DNA from: Alloalcanivorax mobilis
GTDB lineage: Bacteria; Pseudomonadota; Gammaproteobacteria; Pseudomonadales; Alcanivoracaceae
Length of the DNA stretch: 64,000 nt
Assembly: GCF_002864685.1 (NCBI RefSeq)
Contig: NZ_NMQZ01000001.1
Span: 248,001 to 312,000, forward strand
Reading direction: 5' to 3'
Below the pieces are notes generated by a model, which saw nothing but the letters and a program-made list of their open reading frames with translations, was not told the origin of the DNA and searched no databases. Of the stretch, positions 8,958 to 17,506 are shown one piece after another. Each line of letters starts with the position of its first letter. The first letter of the stretch is position 1. A program made the translations under genes and the position numbers.

Positions 8958-10328
8958 TTATCCGTATAAAAGACCCGGCAGCCAGGTGGCCAGCTGAGGG
9001 AACAGGCCAAGAATGCCGAGCATGGTCAACTGAATCAGAATAAAGGGTATCACGCCTTTGTAGATGTCGGCGGTACGCACTTCCGGTGGTGCCACGCCGC
9101 GTAGATAAAACAGCGCGAAACCGAATGGCGGGGTCAGGAATGAGGTCTGCAGGTTCAATGCGATCATTACCCCCAGCCAGATCGGGTCCAGCCCCATGCC
9201 CAGCAGCACCGGGCCGACAATGGGCACCACCACGAAGGTGATCTCCACGAAATCGAGAATGAAGCCGAGCAGGAAGATCACCAGCATCACCACCAGCGTG
9301 GCGCCGACCACGCCGCCGGGCATGTTGTCGAAGAAATGCTGCACCACTTCATCGCCGCCGAAGGCGCGGAACACCAGCGAAAACAGGCTGGCGCCGATCA
9401 GGATCATAAACACCATGGTGGTCACGCGGGTGGTGCTGCGTACCACTTCGCGAAGAATGTGACGGTCAAGATGGCGATTCATCATTGCCAGCAACAGGGC
9501 GCCGAACGCGCCCACGCCGGCGGCTTCCGTGGGGGTGGCGTAACCGCCCAGGATGGAACCCAGCACGGCGATGATCAGTACCAGTGGCGCAAGCAGCCCC
9601 TCGATCAGCGAAATCGGCTTGCCGTCTTCGGTGCCGGGCTGGCTCACCGGTGGTGCCTGCTCCGGTTTCAGCCAACTGATCACCATCACGTAAATCAGGT
9701 ACATGGCCACCAGAATCAGACCCGGAATCATCGAGCCGACGAACAGGTCGCCCACCGACACCGTGTCCAGTGACCAGATGCCCTGGCGCAGCTGTGCCTC
9801 CTGGTAGGCGGTGCCCAGCACATCGCCCAGCAGCACCAGCGCGATCGAGGGCGGAATGATCTGGCCGAGGGTGCCGGTGGCGCAGATCAGACCGGTGGCC
9901 AGGCGCGGGTTATAGCCATAGCGCAGCATGGTGGGCAGCGACAGCAGGCCCATGGTGACCACGGTGGCGCCGACGATGCCGGTGCTGGCGGCCAGCAGGG
10001 CGCCGACAATCACGATCGCCAGCCCCAGGCCGCCGGGCAGCCGGCCCATCAGCCGGCCCATGCTGGCCAGCAGTTTCTCGGCCACTTTCGATTTTTCCAG
10101 CATTACGCCCATGAACACGAACAGCGGCACCGCCAGCAGGCTGGTGTTCTCGATAATGCCGTACAGGCGGCCGGGCAGGTAGGTCAGGTCCGAGGGCGAA
10201 ATCACACCGGCGACGAGGCCGCCGAGCGCGAACATCAGCGCCGTGCCGCCCAGACAAAACGCCACCGGGTAGCCGGTCAGAAGCACCAGACACGCCACCA
10301 CGAACATGCCCAGGGGGATCAATTCCAT
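8958..10328 (-). CDS. dctM: TRAP transporter large permease subunit (DctM)
   Basis: This 456-residue, very hydrophobic protein has about 12 membrane segments (MELIPLGMFVVACLVLLTG at the start). It carries DctM family features such as GVMLEKSKVAEKLL, GATVVTMGLLSLPTMLRYGY, CATGTLGQIIPPSIALVLLGD and FLTPPFGFALFYLRGVAP. It forms the main transmembrane channel of the TRAP uptake system, driven by a Na+ or H+ gradient, and receives substrate from DctP. The dctQ gene overlaps its start by 10 bases, which indicates a tight operon. Confidence 0.95.
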   Translation of the reverse strand: MELIPLGMFVVACLVLLTGYPVAFCLGGTALMFALGGLVAGVISPSDLTYLPGRLYGIIENTSLLAVPLFVFMGVMLEKSKVAEKLLASMGRLMGRLPGGLGLAIVIVGALLAASTGIVGATVVTMGLLSLPTMLRYGYNPRLATGLICATGTLGQIIPPSIALVLLGDVLGTAYQEAQLRQGIWSLDTVSVGDLFVGSMIPGLILVAMYLIYVMVISWLKPEQAPPVSQPGTEDGKPISLIEGLLAPLVLIIAVLGSILGGYATPTEAAGVGAFGALLLAMMNRHLDRHILREVVRSTTRVTTMVFMILIGASLFSLVFRAFGGDEVVQHFFDNMPGGVVGATLVVMLVIFLLGFILDFVEITFVVVPIVGPVLLGMGLDPIWLGVMIALNLQTSFLTPPFGFALFYLRGVAPPEVRTADIYKGVIPFILIQLTMLGILGLFPQLATWLPGLLYG

Positions 10329-10882
10329 GCGTCCCCCTCATCGTGCTGGGCCACCGGCGGTGGTGTGTTGCCGGCCAACACCAGCCCGTGGCGGATCAGA
10401 TCGGCGATGCCCTGCAAAATCAGCATCACCGGCAGCACCAGCAGCAGCGTTTTGAGCACGAACACCAGCGGCAACCCGCCGTTGTCGGAGTTCTCCAGGC
10501 CGGCCCAACTGCGCAGCACGTAATCCCAGCTCAGCAGCAGAATGGCCAGGCTGACCGGCATCAACAGCAGCAGGGTGCCAAGCACATTGACCAGGGCGTT
10601 GCGGCGGGGGCTGAAATGCTGGTAGAAGACGTCCACCCGGACATGCTCATCCAGGGCCAGTGTATAAGCGGCGGCTAGCGTGAACAGGGCGGCGTGCAGG
10701 TAGGTGATGCTTTCCTGAAGGGCAATGTTGCCGATGCCGAAGAAGTAGCGCAAAACCACCACCAGCACCATTAATATCACCATCAGCAGGGAAAACCAGG
10801 CACACAAGTGGCCGACGGAGCAGCTCAGAGCGGTCAGACGGCGCTGCCAGCGCAGCAGATATTGTTGTCGTTGTGAGATCAC
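10319..10882 (-). CDS. dctQ: TRAP transporter small permease subunit (DctQ)
   Basis: About 187 residues with four predicted membrane helices (FSLLMVILMVLVVVLRYF; ALFTLAAAYTLAL; LLLLMPVSLAILLLSWDYV; LLLVLPVMLILQGIADL). EHVRVDVFYQHFSPRRNALV is the typical DctQ loop after helix 2. The open frame extends upstream to 10915, but a GTG at 10882 has AAGGAAG just in front and is the likelier start. DctQ assembles with DctM. It is the first gene of the minus-strand operon; its promoter must lie in the 10883-11040 space shared with the divergent pstS. Confidence 0.9.
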   Translation of the reverse strand: MISQRQQYLLRWQRRLTALSCSVGHLCAWFSLLMVILMVLVVVLRYFFGIGNIALQESITYLHAALFTLAAAYTLALDEHVRVDVFYQHFSPRRNALVNVLGTLLLLMPVSLAILLLSWDYVLRSWAGLENSDNGGLPLVFVLKTLLLVLPVMLILQGIADLIRHGLVLAGNTPPPVAQHDEGDAWN

Positions 10883-11041
10883 GGAACTTCCTTGGCGCGC
10901 ACCGGCCCCCCGCAAGAAAGGTAAAGGTGGCGCTCTTCGACGTCGAATTGAGCGCGATTATACGGATACCGGGCCTCCGGGTCAGCAAAGTGCCGGCGTA
11001 GCGCGGTGGGCGGGCCTGCAAAATGCCATCTTGCGGGTGGC

Positions 11042-11075
11042 CTGTCACTTGCCTGTCACAAACACCGCCTAGTCT
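11042..11075 (+). promoter_or_regulatory. Pho box and -10 element of the pst operon
   Basis: Two direct repeats spaced 11 bp, CTGTCAC-TTGC-CTGTCAC at 11042-11059, match the PhoB-binding consensus CTGTCAT-N4-CTGTCAT. A weak -10 candidate TAGTCT starts at 11070, about 10 bases after the box, as expected where PhoB replaces a -35 element. The pstS start codon is 80 bases downstream of the box. PhoB is encoded in this window at 24045-24749. Confidence 0.9.
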
Positions 11076-11138
11076 TTGGCTGGCTGATCGAATCCGCCGG
11101 CGGGGGGAATGCCGGCCCAAATAACCAGGAGTCTGATC

Positions 11139-12200
11139 GTGAAACTGAAAACCAACATGATTATTGCCGGGGCGGTTGCCGCCGTGGCCCTGGCCGGTGC
11201 CCCGGCCACCGCCTTGGCCCGCGACACCATCTCCATTGTCGGCTCATCGACGGTCTACCCGTTCGCCACCGTGGTGGCCGAGCGCTTTGGCCGCAGCAGC
11301 GGCCAGCCGACCCCGAAAATCGAATCCACCGGCTCCGGCGGCGGCTTTAAGCTGTTCTGCCAGGGCGTGGGCACCGACACGCCGGACATCACCAACGCGT
11401 CGCGGCGCATGAAGAGCTCGGAATTCGAGATGTGCCAGAAGAACGGCACCAAAGAGATCACCGAAGTCGTGATTGGCTATGACGGCATCGTGCTGGCCAA
11501 TTCCGCCGAAGCCAAGCACATTGATCTGACCCTCAAGGACATCTTCCTGGCGCTGGCCAAGGAAGTGCCGGACCCGAAGGGCGGTGACAAGCTGGTGGCC
11601 AACCCTTATAAAACCTGGAAGCAGGTCAATCCGGAACTGCCGGACATGAAGATCGAAGTGCTGGGCCCGCCGCCCACCTCCGGCACCCGCGATGCCTTCA
11701 ACGAACTGGCCATGGAAGGCGGCTGCAAGCAAGTACCCAGCGTCAAGGCGCTGAAAGAGAAAGACGAAGACAAGTTCGAAAGCGTCTGCCGCAGTATTCG
11801 TGAAGACGGCGCCTTCGTGGAAGCCGGCGAAAACGACAACTTGATCGTGCAGAAGCTGGTCGCCAACCACGGTGCTCTGGGGATCTTCGGGTTCTCGTTC
11901 CTGGACCAGAACCGCGGCAAGGTACAAGGTGCGCACATCAATGGCGTGGCCCCCACCTTCGAGACCATTTCCAGCGCCGATTACCCGGTGTCCCGCTCTC
12001 TCTACTTCTACGTGAAGAAAGCGCACGTGGGCGTGGTGCCTGGCATTGAGGGCTACGTGAAGGAGTTCACCAGCGAGCGCGCCTGGGGCCCCGAAGGTTA
12101 CCTCGCCGACAAGGGTATGATTCCGCTGCCCGACGACGAGCGTGCGAAAATGGCCAAGCAGGCCCAGAGCCTGGCGCCGATGACCGGCAAGGAACTCTGA
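11139..12200 (+). CDS. pstS: Phosphate ABC transporter periplasmic binding protein (PstS)
   Basis: It binds inorganic phosphate and delivers it to PstCA. The 353-residue precursor has a Sec signal peptide (KLKTNMIIAGAVAAVALAG, cleavage near ATALA|RD). The mature protein begins with the phosphate-binding motif ISIVGSSTVYPF, followed by ESTGSGGGFKLF, GYDGIVLAN and PPPTSGTRDAFNELA. An upstream ATG (11109) is in frame, but AGGAG at 11127-11131 is 7 bases from the GTG at 11139, so GTG is the chosen start. It is the first gene of the pst-phoU operon under a Pho box. Confidence 0.95.
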   Translation: MKLKTNMIIAGAVAAVALAGAPATALARDTISIVGSSTVYPFATVVAERFGRSSGQPTPKIESTGSGGGFKLFCQGVGTDTPDITNASRRMKSSEFEMCQKNGTKEITEVVIGYDGIVLANSAEAKHIDLTLKDIFLALAKEVPDPKGGDKLVANPYKTWKQVNPELPDMKIEVLGPPPTSGTRDAFNELAMEGGCKQVPSVKALKEKDEDKFESVCRSIREDGAFVEAGENDNLIVQKLVANHGALGIFGFSFLDQNRGKVQGAHINGVAPTFETISSADYPVSRSLYFYVKKAHVGVVPGIEGYVKEFTSERAWGPEGYLADKGMIPLPDDERAKMAKQAQSLAPMTGKEL

Positions 12201-12299
12201 GCAGGACGCAAGGCGAGACAGCGCAGGGATGCGCACCCGAACAGCCCGGCAGCCGATGTTGTCGGGCCGTTTGCGTCACGGTTGAGTTGAAAATAGCGG

Positions 12300-12335
12300 T
12301 TTTCTCGCCCAAGCCCGGCGGCTTGGGCGAGAAAA
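12300..12335 (+). promoter_or_regulatory. Perfect 16-bp hairpin between pstS and pstC
   Basis: TTTTCTCGCCCAAGCC at 12300-12315 is the exact inverse of 12320-12335, around a 4-base CGGC loop. The RNA would form a very stable stem with A-U closing pairs. There is no U-run after it, so it is more likely an mRNA stabiliser or attenuator that keeps PstS above PstCAB levels than a full terminator. Strong hairpins in the pstS-pstC space are known in other proteobacteria. Confidence 0.8.
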
Positions 12336-12355
12336 TCCTGAACGGGAGTCGTTGA

Positions 12356-13744
12356 ATGCAAACCGGCAATCTGCTGCTGCTGGTACTGATATTGGTGGCG
12401 CTGGCCTATTACCTGGGGCTGCGCCGCTCGGTGGCGCTGGCCCGGCCATTGGGGGGCATTCGCCACCTGCAATCCCTGCCATTCTATTACGCCATGCGCG
12501 TGGCCTTGTGGTGCGCGATCCCGGCGCTGGTGGTACTCGGCCTGTGGATGGTTCTGGATGACACCCTGATCCGTCAGTTGGTGATCGGCGGCCTGCCCGA
12601 GGGGCTGCGCCCGCCATCCCCGGGGGCGCGCGGTTTGCTGATCACGCAGATCCAGAACGTCGCCAGTGGCGCGCTGCCGAGGGGCTCGGTGGCGCCGGAG
12701 CTGGCCGCCGCCGCCGATCGCCTGGTCGGCCTGCGTGGCATCAATCGGTTGGCGCTGGCGGTGGCGGTGCTGGCCGCCGCCATGTTTGGCGCCGCCTGGG
12801 GCTGGGCGCGCATTTCGCCGAGGTTGCGCGCCCGCGAGCAGGTCGAGCGCATTCTGCGCGGCTTGTTCATGCTGTGCGCACTGGTGGCGATTCTCACCAC
12901 CGTGGGCATCGTGTTGTCGGTGTTGTTCGAGTCGATCCGCTTCTTCCATAAAGTGTCACCCATGGAGTTTCTGTTCGGGGTGCACTGGAGTCCGCAAACC
13001 GCGTTGCGTGCCGATCAGGTGGCGTCGTCCGGGGCGTTTGGCGCGGTGCCGCTGTTTTTGGGCACCATGATGATTTCCGCCATCGCGTTGCTGGTGGCGG
13101 TGCCGGTGGGGCTGATGTCGGCGATTTATCTGGCCGAATACGCGCGCCCCTGGGTGCGCTCGTTCGCCAAGCCGGCGCTGGAGATCCTGGCCGGGGTGCC
13201 GACCGTGGTGTATGGCTTTTTCGCCGCGCTGACGGTGGCGCCGTTTATTCGTGGCCTGGGCGAGAGTCTGGGGCTGGACGTGGCGTCGGAATCGGCGCTG
13301 GCGGCGGGCCTGGTGATGGGCGTGATGATCATCCCGTTTGTTTCGTCGCTGGCCGACGATGTGATCACCGCGGTGCCCCAGGTGATGCGCGATGGCTCCC
13401 TGGGGCTGGGCGCCACCAAGTCCGAAACGATCCGCAAGGTGGTGATTCCGGCGGCGTTGCCGGGGATCATGGGCGGCGTTCTTCTGGCCGCGTCGCGGGC
13501 CATCGGTGAAACCATGATCGTGGTGATGGCCGCTGGCCTGGCCGCCAACCTCACCGCCAATCCGCTGGACGCGGTAACCACGGTGACCGTGCAGATCGTC
13601 ACCCTGCTGACCGGCGACCAGGAGTTCGACAGTGCCAAGACCCTGGCGGCGTTCGCCCTGGGCCTGATGCTGTTTATCACCACCCTGGCCCTCAACGTGC
13701 TCGCCCTGCACATCGTCAGAAAGTATCGGGAGCAGTATGAATAA
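12356..13744 (+). CDS. pstC: Phosphate ABC transporter permease (PstC), long form
   Basis: A 462-residue inner-membrane permease. Residues 1-180 are an N-terminal extension with three or four membrane helices and a polar loop, seen in the long PstC proteins of pseudomonads and relatives but absent from E. coli PstC. The conserved permease half contains GTMMISAIALLVAVPVGLMSAIYLAEYA, ILAGVPTVVYGFFA and the EAA-type loop LGLGATKSETIRKVVIPAALPGI. It overlaps pstA by 8 bases, implying translational coupling. Confidence 0.95.
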   Translation: MQTGNLLLLVLILVALAYYLGLRRSVALARPLGGIRHLQSLPFYYAMRVALWCAIPALVVLGLWMVLDDTLIRQLVIGGLPEGLRPPSPGARGLLITQIQNVASGALPRGSVAPELAAAADRLVGLRGINRLALAVAVLAAAMFGAAWGWARISPRLRAREQVERILRGLFMLCALVAILTTVGIVLSVLFESIRFFHKVSPMEFLFGVHWSPQTALRADQVASSGAFGAVPLFLGTMMISAIALLVAVPVGLMSAIYLAEYARPWVRSFAKPALEILAGVPTVVYGFFAALTVAPFIRGLGESLGLDVASESALAAGLVMGVMIIPFVSSLADDVITAVPQVMRDGSLGLGATKSETIRKVVIPAALPGIMGGVLLAASRAIGETMIVVMAAGLAANLTANPLDAVTTVTVQIVTLLTGDQEFDSAKTLAAFALGLMLFITTLALNVLALHIVRKYREQYE

Positions 13745-15047
13745 GTCCAGTCACCCGGCCGGCGAAGAGGCTGCCACCGTGAGCCCGACCACCGTGCAAG
13801 TGCGCAAAAGCCTGGCGCGCCGTTATCGCGCGGAAAAACGCTTTCGTTTCTATGGCGTGCTGTCGATCTGCATCGGCTTGCTGGCGTTGCTGATACTGTT
13901 CACGGACATCATTGGTAAAGGGCACAGCGCCTTCTTCGAGCATTACATCAAGCTCGAGGTCACCTTTGACCGCGACACCCTGGGCGTGGACAACGCCAGC
14001 GACAAAGAGCAGCTCGATTACGCCAACTTCGACGGCATCGTCAAGCAGGCACTGCAGGCGCGCTTTGCCAACGTGCAAGACCGCCAGCAACGGCGCGAGC
14101 TTAACGAACTGGTCAGCGTCGGCTCCGCCTACCAGCTGCGCGACCAGCTTGTCGAACACCCCGGCTGGCTGGGCCAGAGCCATTCATTGTGGCTGCTCGC
14201 CGACGACGATGCCGATCTGTTTTTGAAAGCCGGCGAGCGTGGCCGTGCCGATTCACGGCTTACCGAGCAACAACAGCAATGGTTGGCAGAACTGGAGCGC
14301 GACGGTGACACCGAGCGCCGTTTCAATGCCTCGTTTTTTACCCATGGTGATTCCCGGGAGCCGGAGATGGCCGGCATCTGGGGCGCCGTGGTGGGTTCAT
14401 TCCTGACCATGCTGGTAACGCTGTGTCTGTCGTTCCCGATCGGCGTGGCGGCGGCGATTTACCTGGAAGAATTCGCACCGCGCAATCGCTTCACCGATTT
14501 CATCGAGGTGAACATCAACAACTTGGCGGCGGTGCCTTCGATCATCTTCGGCCTGTTGGGGCTGGCGATCTTCCTGAACGTGTTCGGCATGCCACGCTCG
14601 GTGCCGGTGCTGGGCGCCGTGGTGCTGACACTGATGACCTTGCCGACCATCATTATCTCCAGCCGCGCGGCGATCAAAACCGTGCCGCCCTCGATCCGCG
14701 AAGCGGCCCTCGGGCTCGGAGCCTCGCGCATGCAGGTGGTGTTGCATCACGTGCTGCCTCTAGCGATGCCGGGCATGCTCACCGGCGCCATCATCGGCAT
14801 GGCCCAGGCGCTCGGCGAAACCGCGCCGCTTTTGCTGATTGGCATGGTTGCCTTTATCGTCGACGTGCCCGGCGGGCCACTTGATCCCGCCACCGTGTTG
14901 CCGGTGCAGATTTATCTATGGGCGGACAGCCCCGAACAGGCCTTCGTGGCCATGACGTCGGCGGCGATCATGGTGCTGCTGGCCTTCCTGATCACCATGA
15001 ATACGCTGGCGGTGATACTGCGTAAACGCCTTGAACGCCGCTGGTAA
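13737..15047 (+). CDS. pstA: Phosphate ABC transporter permease (PstA), with DUF3333-type N-terminus
   Basis: A 436-residue permease partner of PstC. The first membrane helix (FRFYGVLSICIGLLALLILF) is followed by a large polar, probably periplasmic, domain of about 150 residues that resembles DUF3333. The permease domain then starts at GIWGAVVGSFLTMLVTLCLS and includes INNLAAVPSIIFGLLGLAIF and the EAA loop EAALGLGASRMQVVLHHVLPLAMPG. The start overlaps the pstC end. The next gene, pstB, follows after 12 bases. Confidence 0.95.
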   Translation: MNKSSHPAGEEAATVSPTTVQVRKSLARRYRAEKRFRFYGVLSICIGLLALLILFTDIIGKGHSAFFEHYIKLEVTFDRDTLGVDNASDKEQLDYANFDGIVKQALQARFANVQDRQQRRELNELVSVGSAYQLRDQLVEHPGWLGQSHSLWLLADDDADLFLKAGERGRADSRLTEQQQQWLAELERDGDTERRFNASFFTHGDSREPEMAGIWGAVVGSFLTMLVTLCLSFPIGVAAAIYLEEFAPRNRFTDFIEVNINNLAAVPSIIFGLLGLAIFLNVFGMPRSVPVLGAVVLTLMTLPTIIISSRAAIKTVPPSIREAALGLGASRMQVVLHHVLPLAMPGMLTGAIIGMAQALGETAPLLLIGMVAFIVDVPGGPLDPATVLPVQIYLWADSPEQAFVAMTSAAIMVLLAFLITMNTLAVILRKRLERRW

Positions 15048-15059
15048 GGAGCGATGCCC

Positions 15060-15950
15060 ATGGATACCGCCCAATCACTGGATAACCGCGATGCCGAGGC
15101 CGGCCGCACGCCGGCAACGCAAGACAAGGATCACCGACCCGCGATGCAAGATACCCCCTATCCCGAGCACACCGTCGGCCATCCGTTTCTTGATGATCCG
15201 AAAATGCGATTGCGTGACGTCAATGTGTTCTACGCCGACAACCAGGCGATCCACAATGTCAGCCTGGACATCGGCAAGAACGAAGTGATTGCGTTGATCG
15301 GCCCGTCCGGTTGCGGCAAATCCACATTCCTGCGTTCACTGAATCGTATGAATGACACCATCGATATTTGTCGGGTGAACGGTGAATTGTTCCTTGAGCG
15401 CCAGGATCTTTACGACTCGAAGATGGACGTGGTGGAACTGCGCGCGCGCGTCGGCATGGTGTTCCAAAAGCCCAACCCGTTTCCCAAATCGATCTACGAC
15501 AATGTGGCATATGGACCGCGCCTGCATGGCCTGGCGGACAAAAAATACGACCTGGATGAAATGGTCGAGACCAGTCTGCGCAAGGCTGGCCTGTGGGACG
15601 AAGTGAAGGACCGCCTGCACGCGCCTGGCACCGGCCTTTCCGGCGGCCAGCAGCAGCGCTTGTGCATCGCCCGCACCATCGCCGTGAGCCCGGAAGTGGT
15701 GCTGATGGATGAGCCCTGTTCGGCGCTTGACCCGATCGCCACGGCGAAGATCGAGGAGTTGATTGCCGAGCTTACCGAGTCCTACACCATCGCCATCGTC
15801 ACCCACTCCATGCAGCAGGCGGCCCGGGTTTCCCATCGCACCGCGTACTTCCACCTGGGTCGATTGATCGAGGTGAACGATACCGACACGGTGTTCACCA
15901 AGCCCGAGCACGCTCTTACCGAAGCCTACATCACCGGCCGGTTCGGTTAG
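15060..15950 (+). CDS. pstB: Phosphate ABC transporter ATPase (PstB)
   Basis: The 296-residue ATPase energises PstCA. It shows Walker [10 protein letters not shown], PstB-specific [16 protein letters not shown]-loop [17 protein letters not shown], signature LSGGQQQRL and Walker [14 protein letters not shown] with the following His switch ([10 protein letters not shown]). About 50 residues precede the ABC domain. ATGs at 15054 and 15060 are both in frame; TAAGGAG at 15045-15051 is spaced better for 15060. The TAG stop uses TA from a probable target duplication and the first G of the MITE-like element that follows. Confidence 0.95.
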   Translation: MDTAQSLDNRDAEAGRTPATQDKDHRPAMQDTPYPEHTVGHPFLDDPKMRLRDVNVFYADNQAIHNVSLDIGKNEVIALIGPSGCGKSTFLRSLNRMNDTIDICRVNGELFLERQDLYDSKMDVVELRARVGMVFQKPNPFPKSIYDNVAYGPRLHGLADKKYDLDEMVETSLRKAGLWDEVKDRLHAPGTGLSGGQQQRLCIARTIAVSPEVVLMDEPCSALDPIATAKIEELIAELTESYTIAIVTHSMQQAARVSHRTAYFHLGRLIEVNDTDTVFTKPEHALTEAYITGRFG

Positions 15951-16214
15951 GGCCTGTTCACACTAATTTTGATGGCCGCGTTGCTGTCCCAAAGCGGGCC
16001 AGGCAAGGCGCGAGAAGAGAGGTTTAGTATGCTAAATAACCGACGAGCAACACTGCCTGGCCCGCTTTGGGGCGCAACCCGAAGGGCCGGGACCGTTTTC
16101 GCGCAACCCCGCGTTGCGATTCGCTTGTGTGGCGGCCCACACCGCGCTCACCGCGCCTTGGCTTGCGCGAAAACGGCCTCCGGCGCGACCATCAAAATTA
16201 GTGTGAACAGGCCC
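15950..16214. mobile_element. MITE-like palindromic element with TA target duplication
   Basis: The 265-bp element has near-perfect 26-bp terminal inverted repeats starting GGGCCTGTTCACAC at 15950 and ending at 16214, flanked on both sides by TA (15948-15949, 16215-16216). Inside are two further inverted pairs: CCAAAGCGGGCCAGGCA / TGCCTGGCCCGCTTTGG and CCGTTTTCGCGCAA / TTGCGCGAAAACGG. There is no coding capacity. TA duplications are typical of IS630/Tc1-type transposition, so it may be a non-autonomous derivative; no partner IS is in the window. It separates pstB from phoU without breaking either and leaves the phoU AGGAGAG ribosome site just outside. Confidence 0.85.
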
Positions 16215-16229
16215 TAGGAGAGACCCGTT

Positions 16230-16946
16230 ATGGATCGCATGCATTTCGGCCAACACAGTTCGTCCCAGTTCAACGAAGCCCTGGAGTCGATCCGCAACCA
16301 TTTAATGGAGATGGGCGGACTGGTTGAAAAACAGGTGGTGGATGCGCTCGAGTCGTTGTTACACGCCGACTCTGGCCTGGCTGAAAAAGTGATGCACACC
16401 GAGGAAAAAGTCGATCAGTTGGAAATACAGATCGACGAAGAGTGCGCCCGGGTGCTTGCCCTGCGTCAGCCCGCTGCTTCGGACCTGCGATTGATCATCG
16501 CGGTGTCGAAAGCGGTGTCCGACCTGGAACGCATCGGCGATGAATCAGCCAAGATCGCCGCCATGGCGTTGCAGCTTTCCGAACAGGGCGAATCGCCGCG
16601 CGGTTACGTGGAAGTGCGCCACATTGGCAACCACGTGCGCAACATGCTGCGCGATACTCTGGATGCCTTCGCCCGTTTCGACGCCGACAAAGCCCTGGAC
16701 GTGGCCGCCGAAGACAACGAAGTGGACCTGGAATACCGCTCCGCGATGCGCTCGCTGGTGACCTTCATGATGGAAGACCCGCGCGCCATTTCCCGGGTGC
16801 TCAACATCATCTGGTCGTTGCGCGCCCTGGAACGCATCGGCGACCACGCCCGCAACATCGCCGAGCAGGTTATTTACCTGGTCAAAGGTAAGGACGTGCG
16901 GCACATCTCCGTCGATGAGATGCAGAAGCAGGTTAAGAAAGACTGA
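16230..16946 (+). CDS. phoU: Phosphate signalling regulator PhoU
   Basis: The 238-residue all-helical protein has two PhoU repeats, each with the metal-binding type sequence (DLERIGDESAKIA, about residues 95-107, and ALERIGDHARNIAEQV near the C-terminus). PhoU passes the state of the Pst transporter to PhoR and keeps the Pho regulon off when phosphate is ample. It has its own AGGAGAG site immediately after the MITE. It is the last gene of the pst operon, and its expression may be altered by the inserted palindrome. Confidence 0.95.
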   Translation: MDRMHFGQHSSSQFNEALESIRNHLMEMGGLVEKQVVDALESLLHADSGLAEKVMHTEEKVDQLEIQIDEECARVLALRQPAASDLRLIIAVSKAVSDLERIGDESAKIAAMALQLSEQGESPRGYVEVRHIGNHVRNMLRDTLDAFARFDADKALDVAAEDNEVDLEYRSAMRSLVTFMMEDPRAISRVLNIIWSLRALERIGDHARNIAEQVIYLVKGKDVRHISVDEMQKQVKKD

Positions 16947-16955
16947 ACACCGGCG

Positions 16956-16971
16956 GGGGCCTGCAGGCCCC
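16956..16971 (+). terminator. Palindrome GGGGCCTGCAGGCCCC after phoU
   Basis: A perfect 16-base palindrome starts 9 bases after the phoU stop. It could fold as a GC-rich stem but has no U-run, so it is at best a weak or Rho-assisted terminator. The heptamer element that follows may share this role. Confidence 0.4.
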
Positions 16972-16984
16972 GAGCCGCATGCTC

Positions 16985-17054
16985 CAAGCTACAAGCCTCA
17001 AGCTAAAAAGGTGCTACGTAGCGGCCCTTGCAGCTTGGGGCTTGCAGCTTGTAA
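16985..17054. repeat. Heptamer-repeat inverted element, CAAGCTA units
   Basis: The left arm is CAAGCTA, CAAGCCT, CAAGCTA at 16985-17005. The right arm is CTTGCAG, CTTGGGG, CTTGCAG, CTTGTAA at 17027-17054. The 21-base core contains GCTACGTAGC, itself a palindrome. It lies between phoU and arsR. Confidence 0.8.
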
Positions 17055-17126
17055 GCCTGTCTACACGCAGGGCGTCCCGTCAGGGCAGCTGTGCTCTATT
17101 TCTTCTTGGTTTTCTTTAGGCTAATA

Positions 17127-17152
17127 TATCCGTTATTCCGAATATACGGATA
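17127..17152 (+). promoter_or_regulatory. Probable ArsR operator
   Basis: An inverted repeat TATCCGT (17127-17133) / ACGGATA (17146-17152) surrounds a central palindrome ATTCCGAAT (17135-17143). It ends 11 bases before the arsR start, where an ArsR-family repressor would be expected to bind and release on arsenite. No clear -35/-10 pair was seen, though TAATAT at 17122-17127 could be a -10. Confidence 0.7.
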
Positions 17153-17163
17153 AAGGAAGCGCC

Positions 17164-17481
17164 ATGGATCTCAGCCCAACCCGGCTTTGCAAGTGCCTCG
17201 GCGATGATCTGCGCCTGGGGTTGATTTGCCTGATGCGGACCGACTCGGAAATCTGCGTGTGTGATCTGGTTGCCGCGCTGGGCGCGCCGCAGTCGACTGT
17301 TTCCCGCCATTTGGCGCAGTTGCGCGGGTGCGAGCTGGTGGTGGCGCGGCGGCAGGGCACCTGGATGCATTACCGCCTCAACCCGGCCTTGCCCGATTGG
17401 GCGCGCACCGTGATTGAAACCCTTGCCGAGCCGGCCCGCGCGCAACTCGGTCTGTGCGTGCCGGCCACGCTTTGCGGATAA
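17164..17481 (+). CDS. arsR: ArsR/SmtB-family arsenic-responsive repressor
   Basis: A 105-residue winged-helix regulator. The metal-sensing motif EICVCDLV is the ELCVCDL type of classical ArsR, with two of the arsenite-binding cysteines. It is followed by a helix-turn-helix, GAPQSTVSRHLAQLRGCELV, and the wing (VVARRQGTWMHYRLNP). It heads the arsRCBH cluster and probably represses it from the palindrome just upstream. AAGGAAG precedes the ATG. Confidence 0.93.
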   Translation: MDLSPTRLCKCLGDDLRLGLICLMRTDSEICVCDLVAALGAPQSTVSRHLAQLRGCELVVARRQGTWMHYRLNPALPDWARTVIETLAEPARAQLGLCVPATLCG

Positions 17482-17506
17482 CCCTGGAGAAACCCTGGAG
17501 AGTGGA

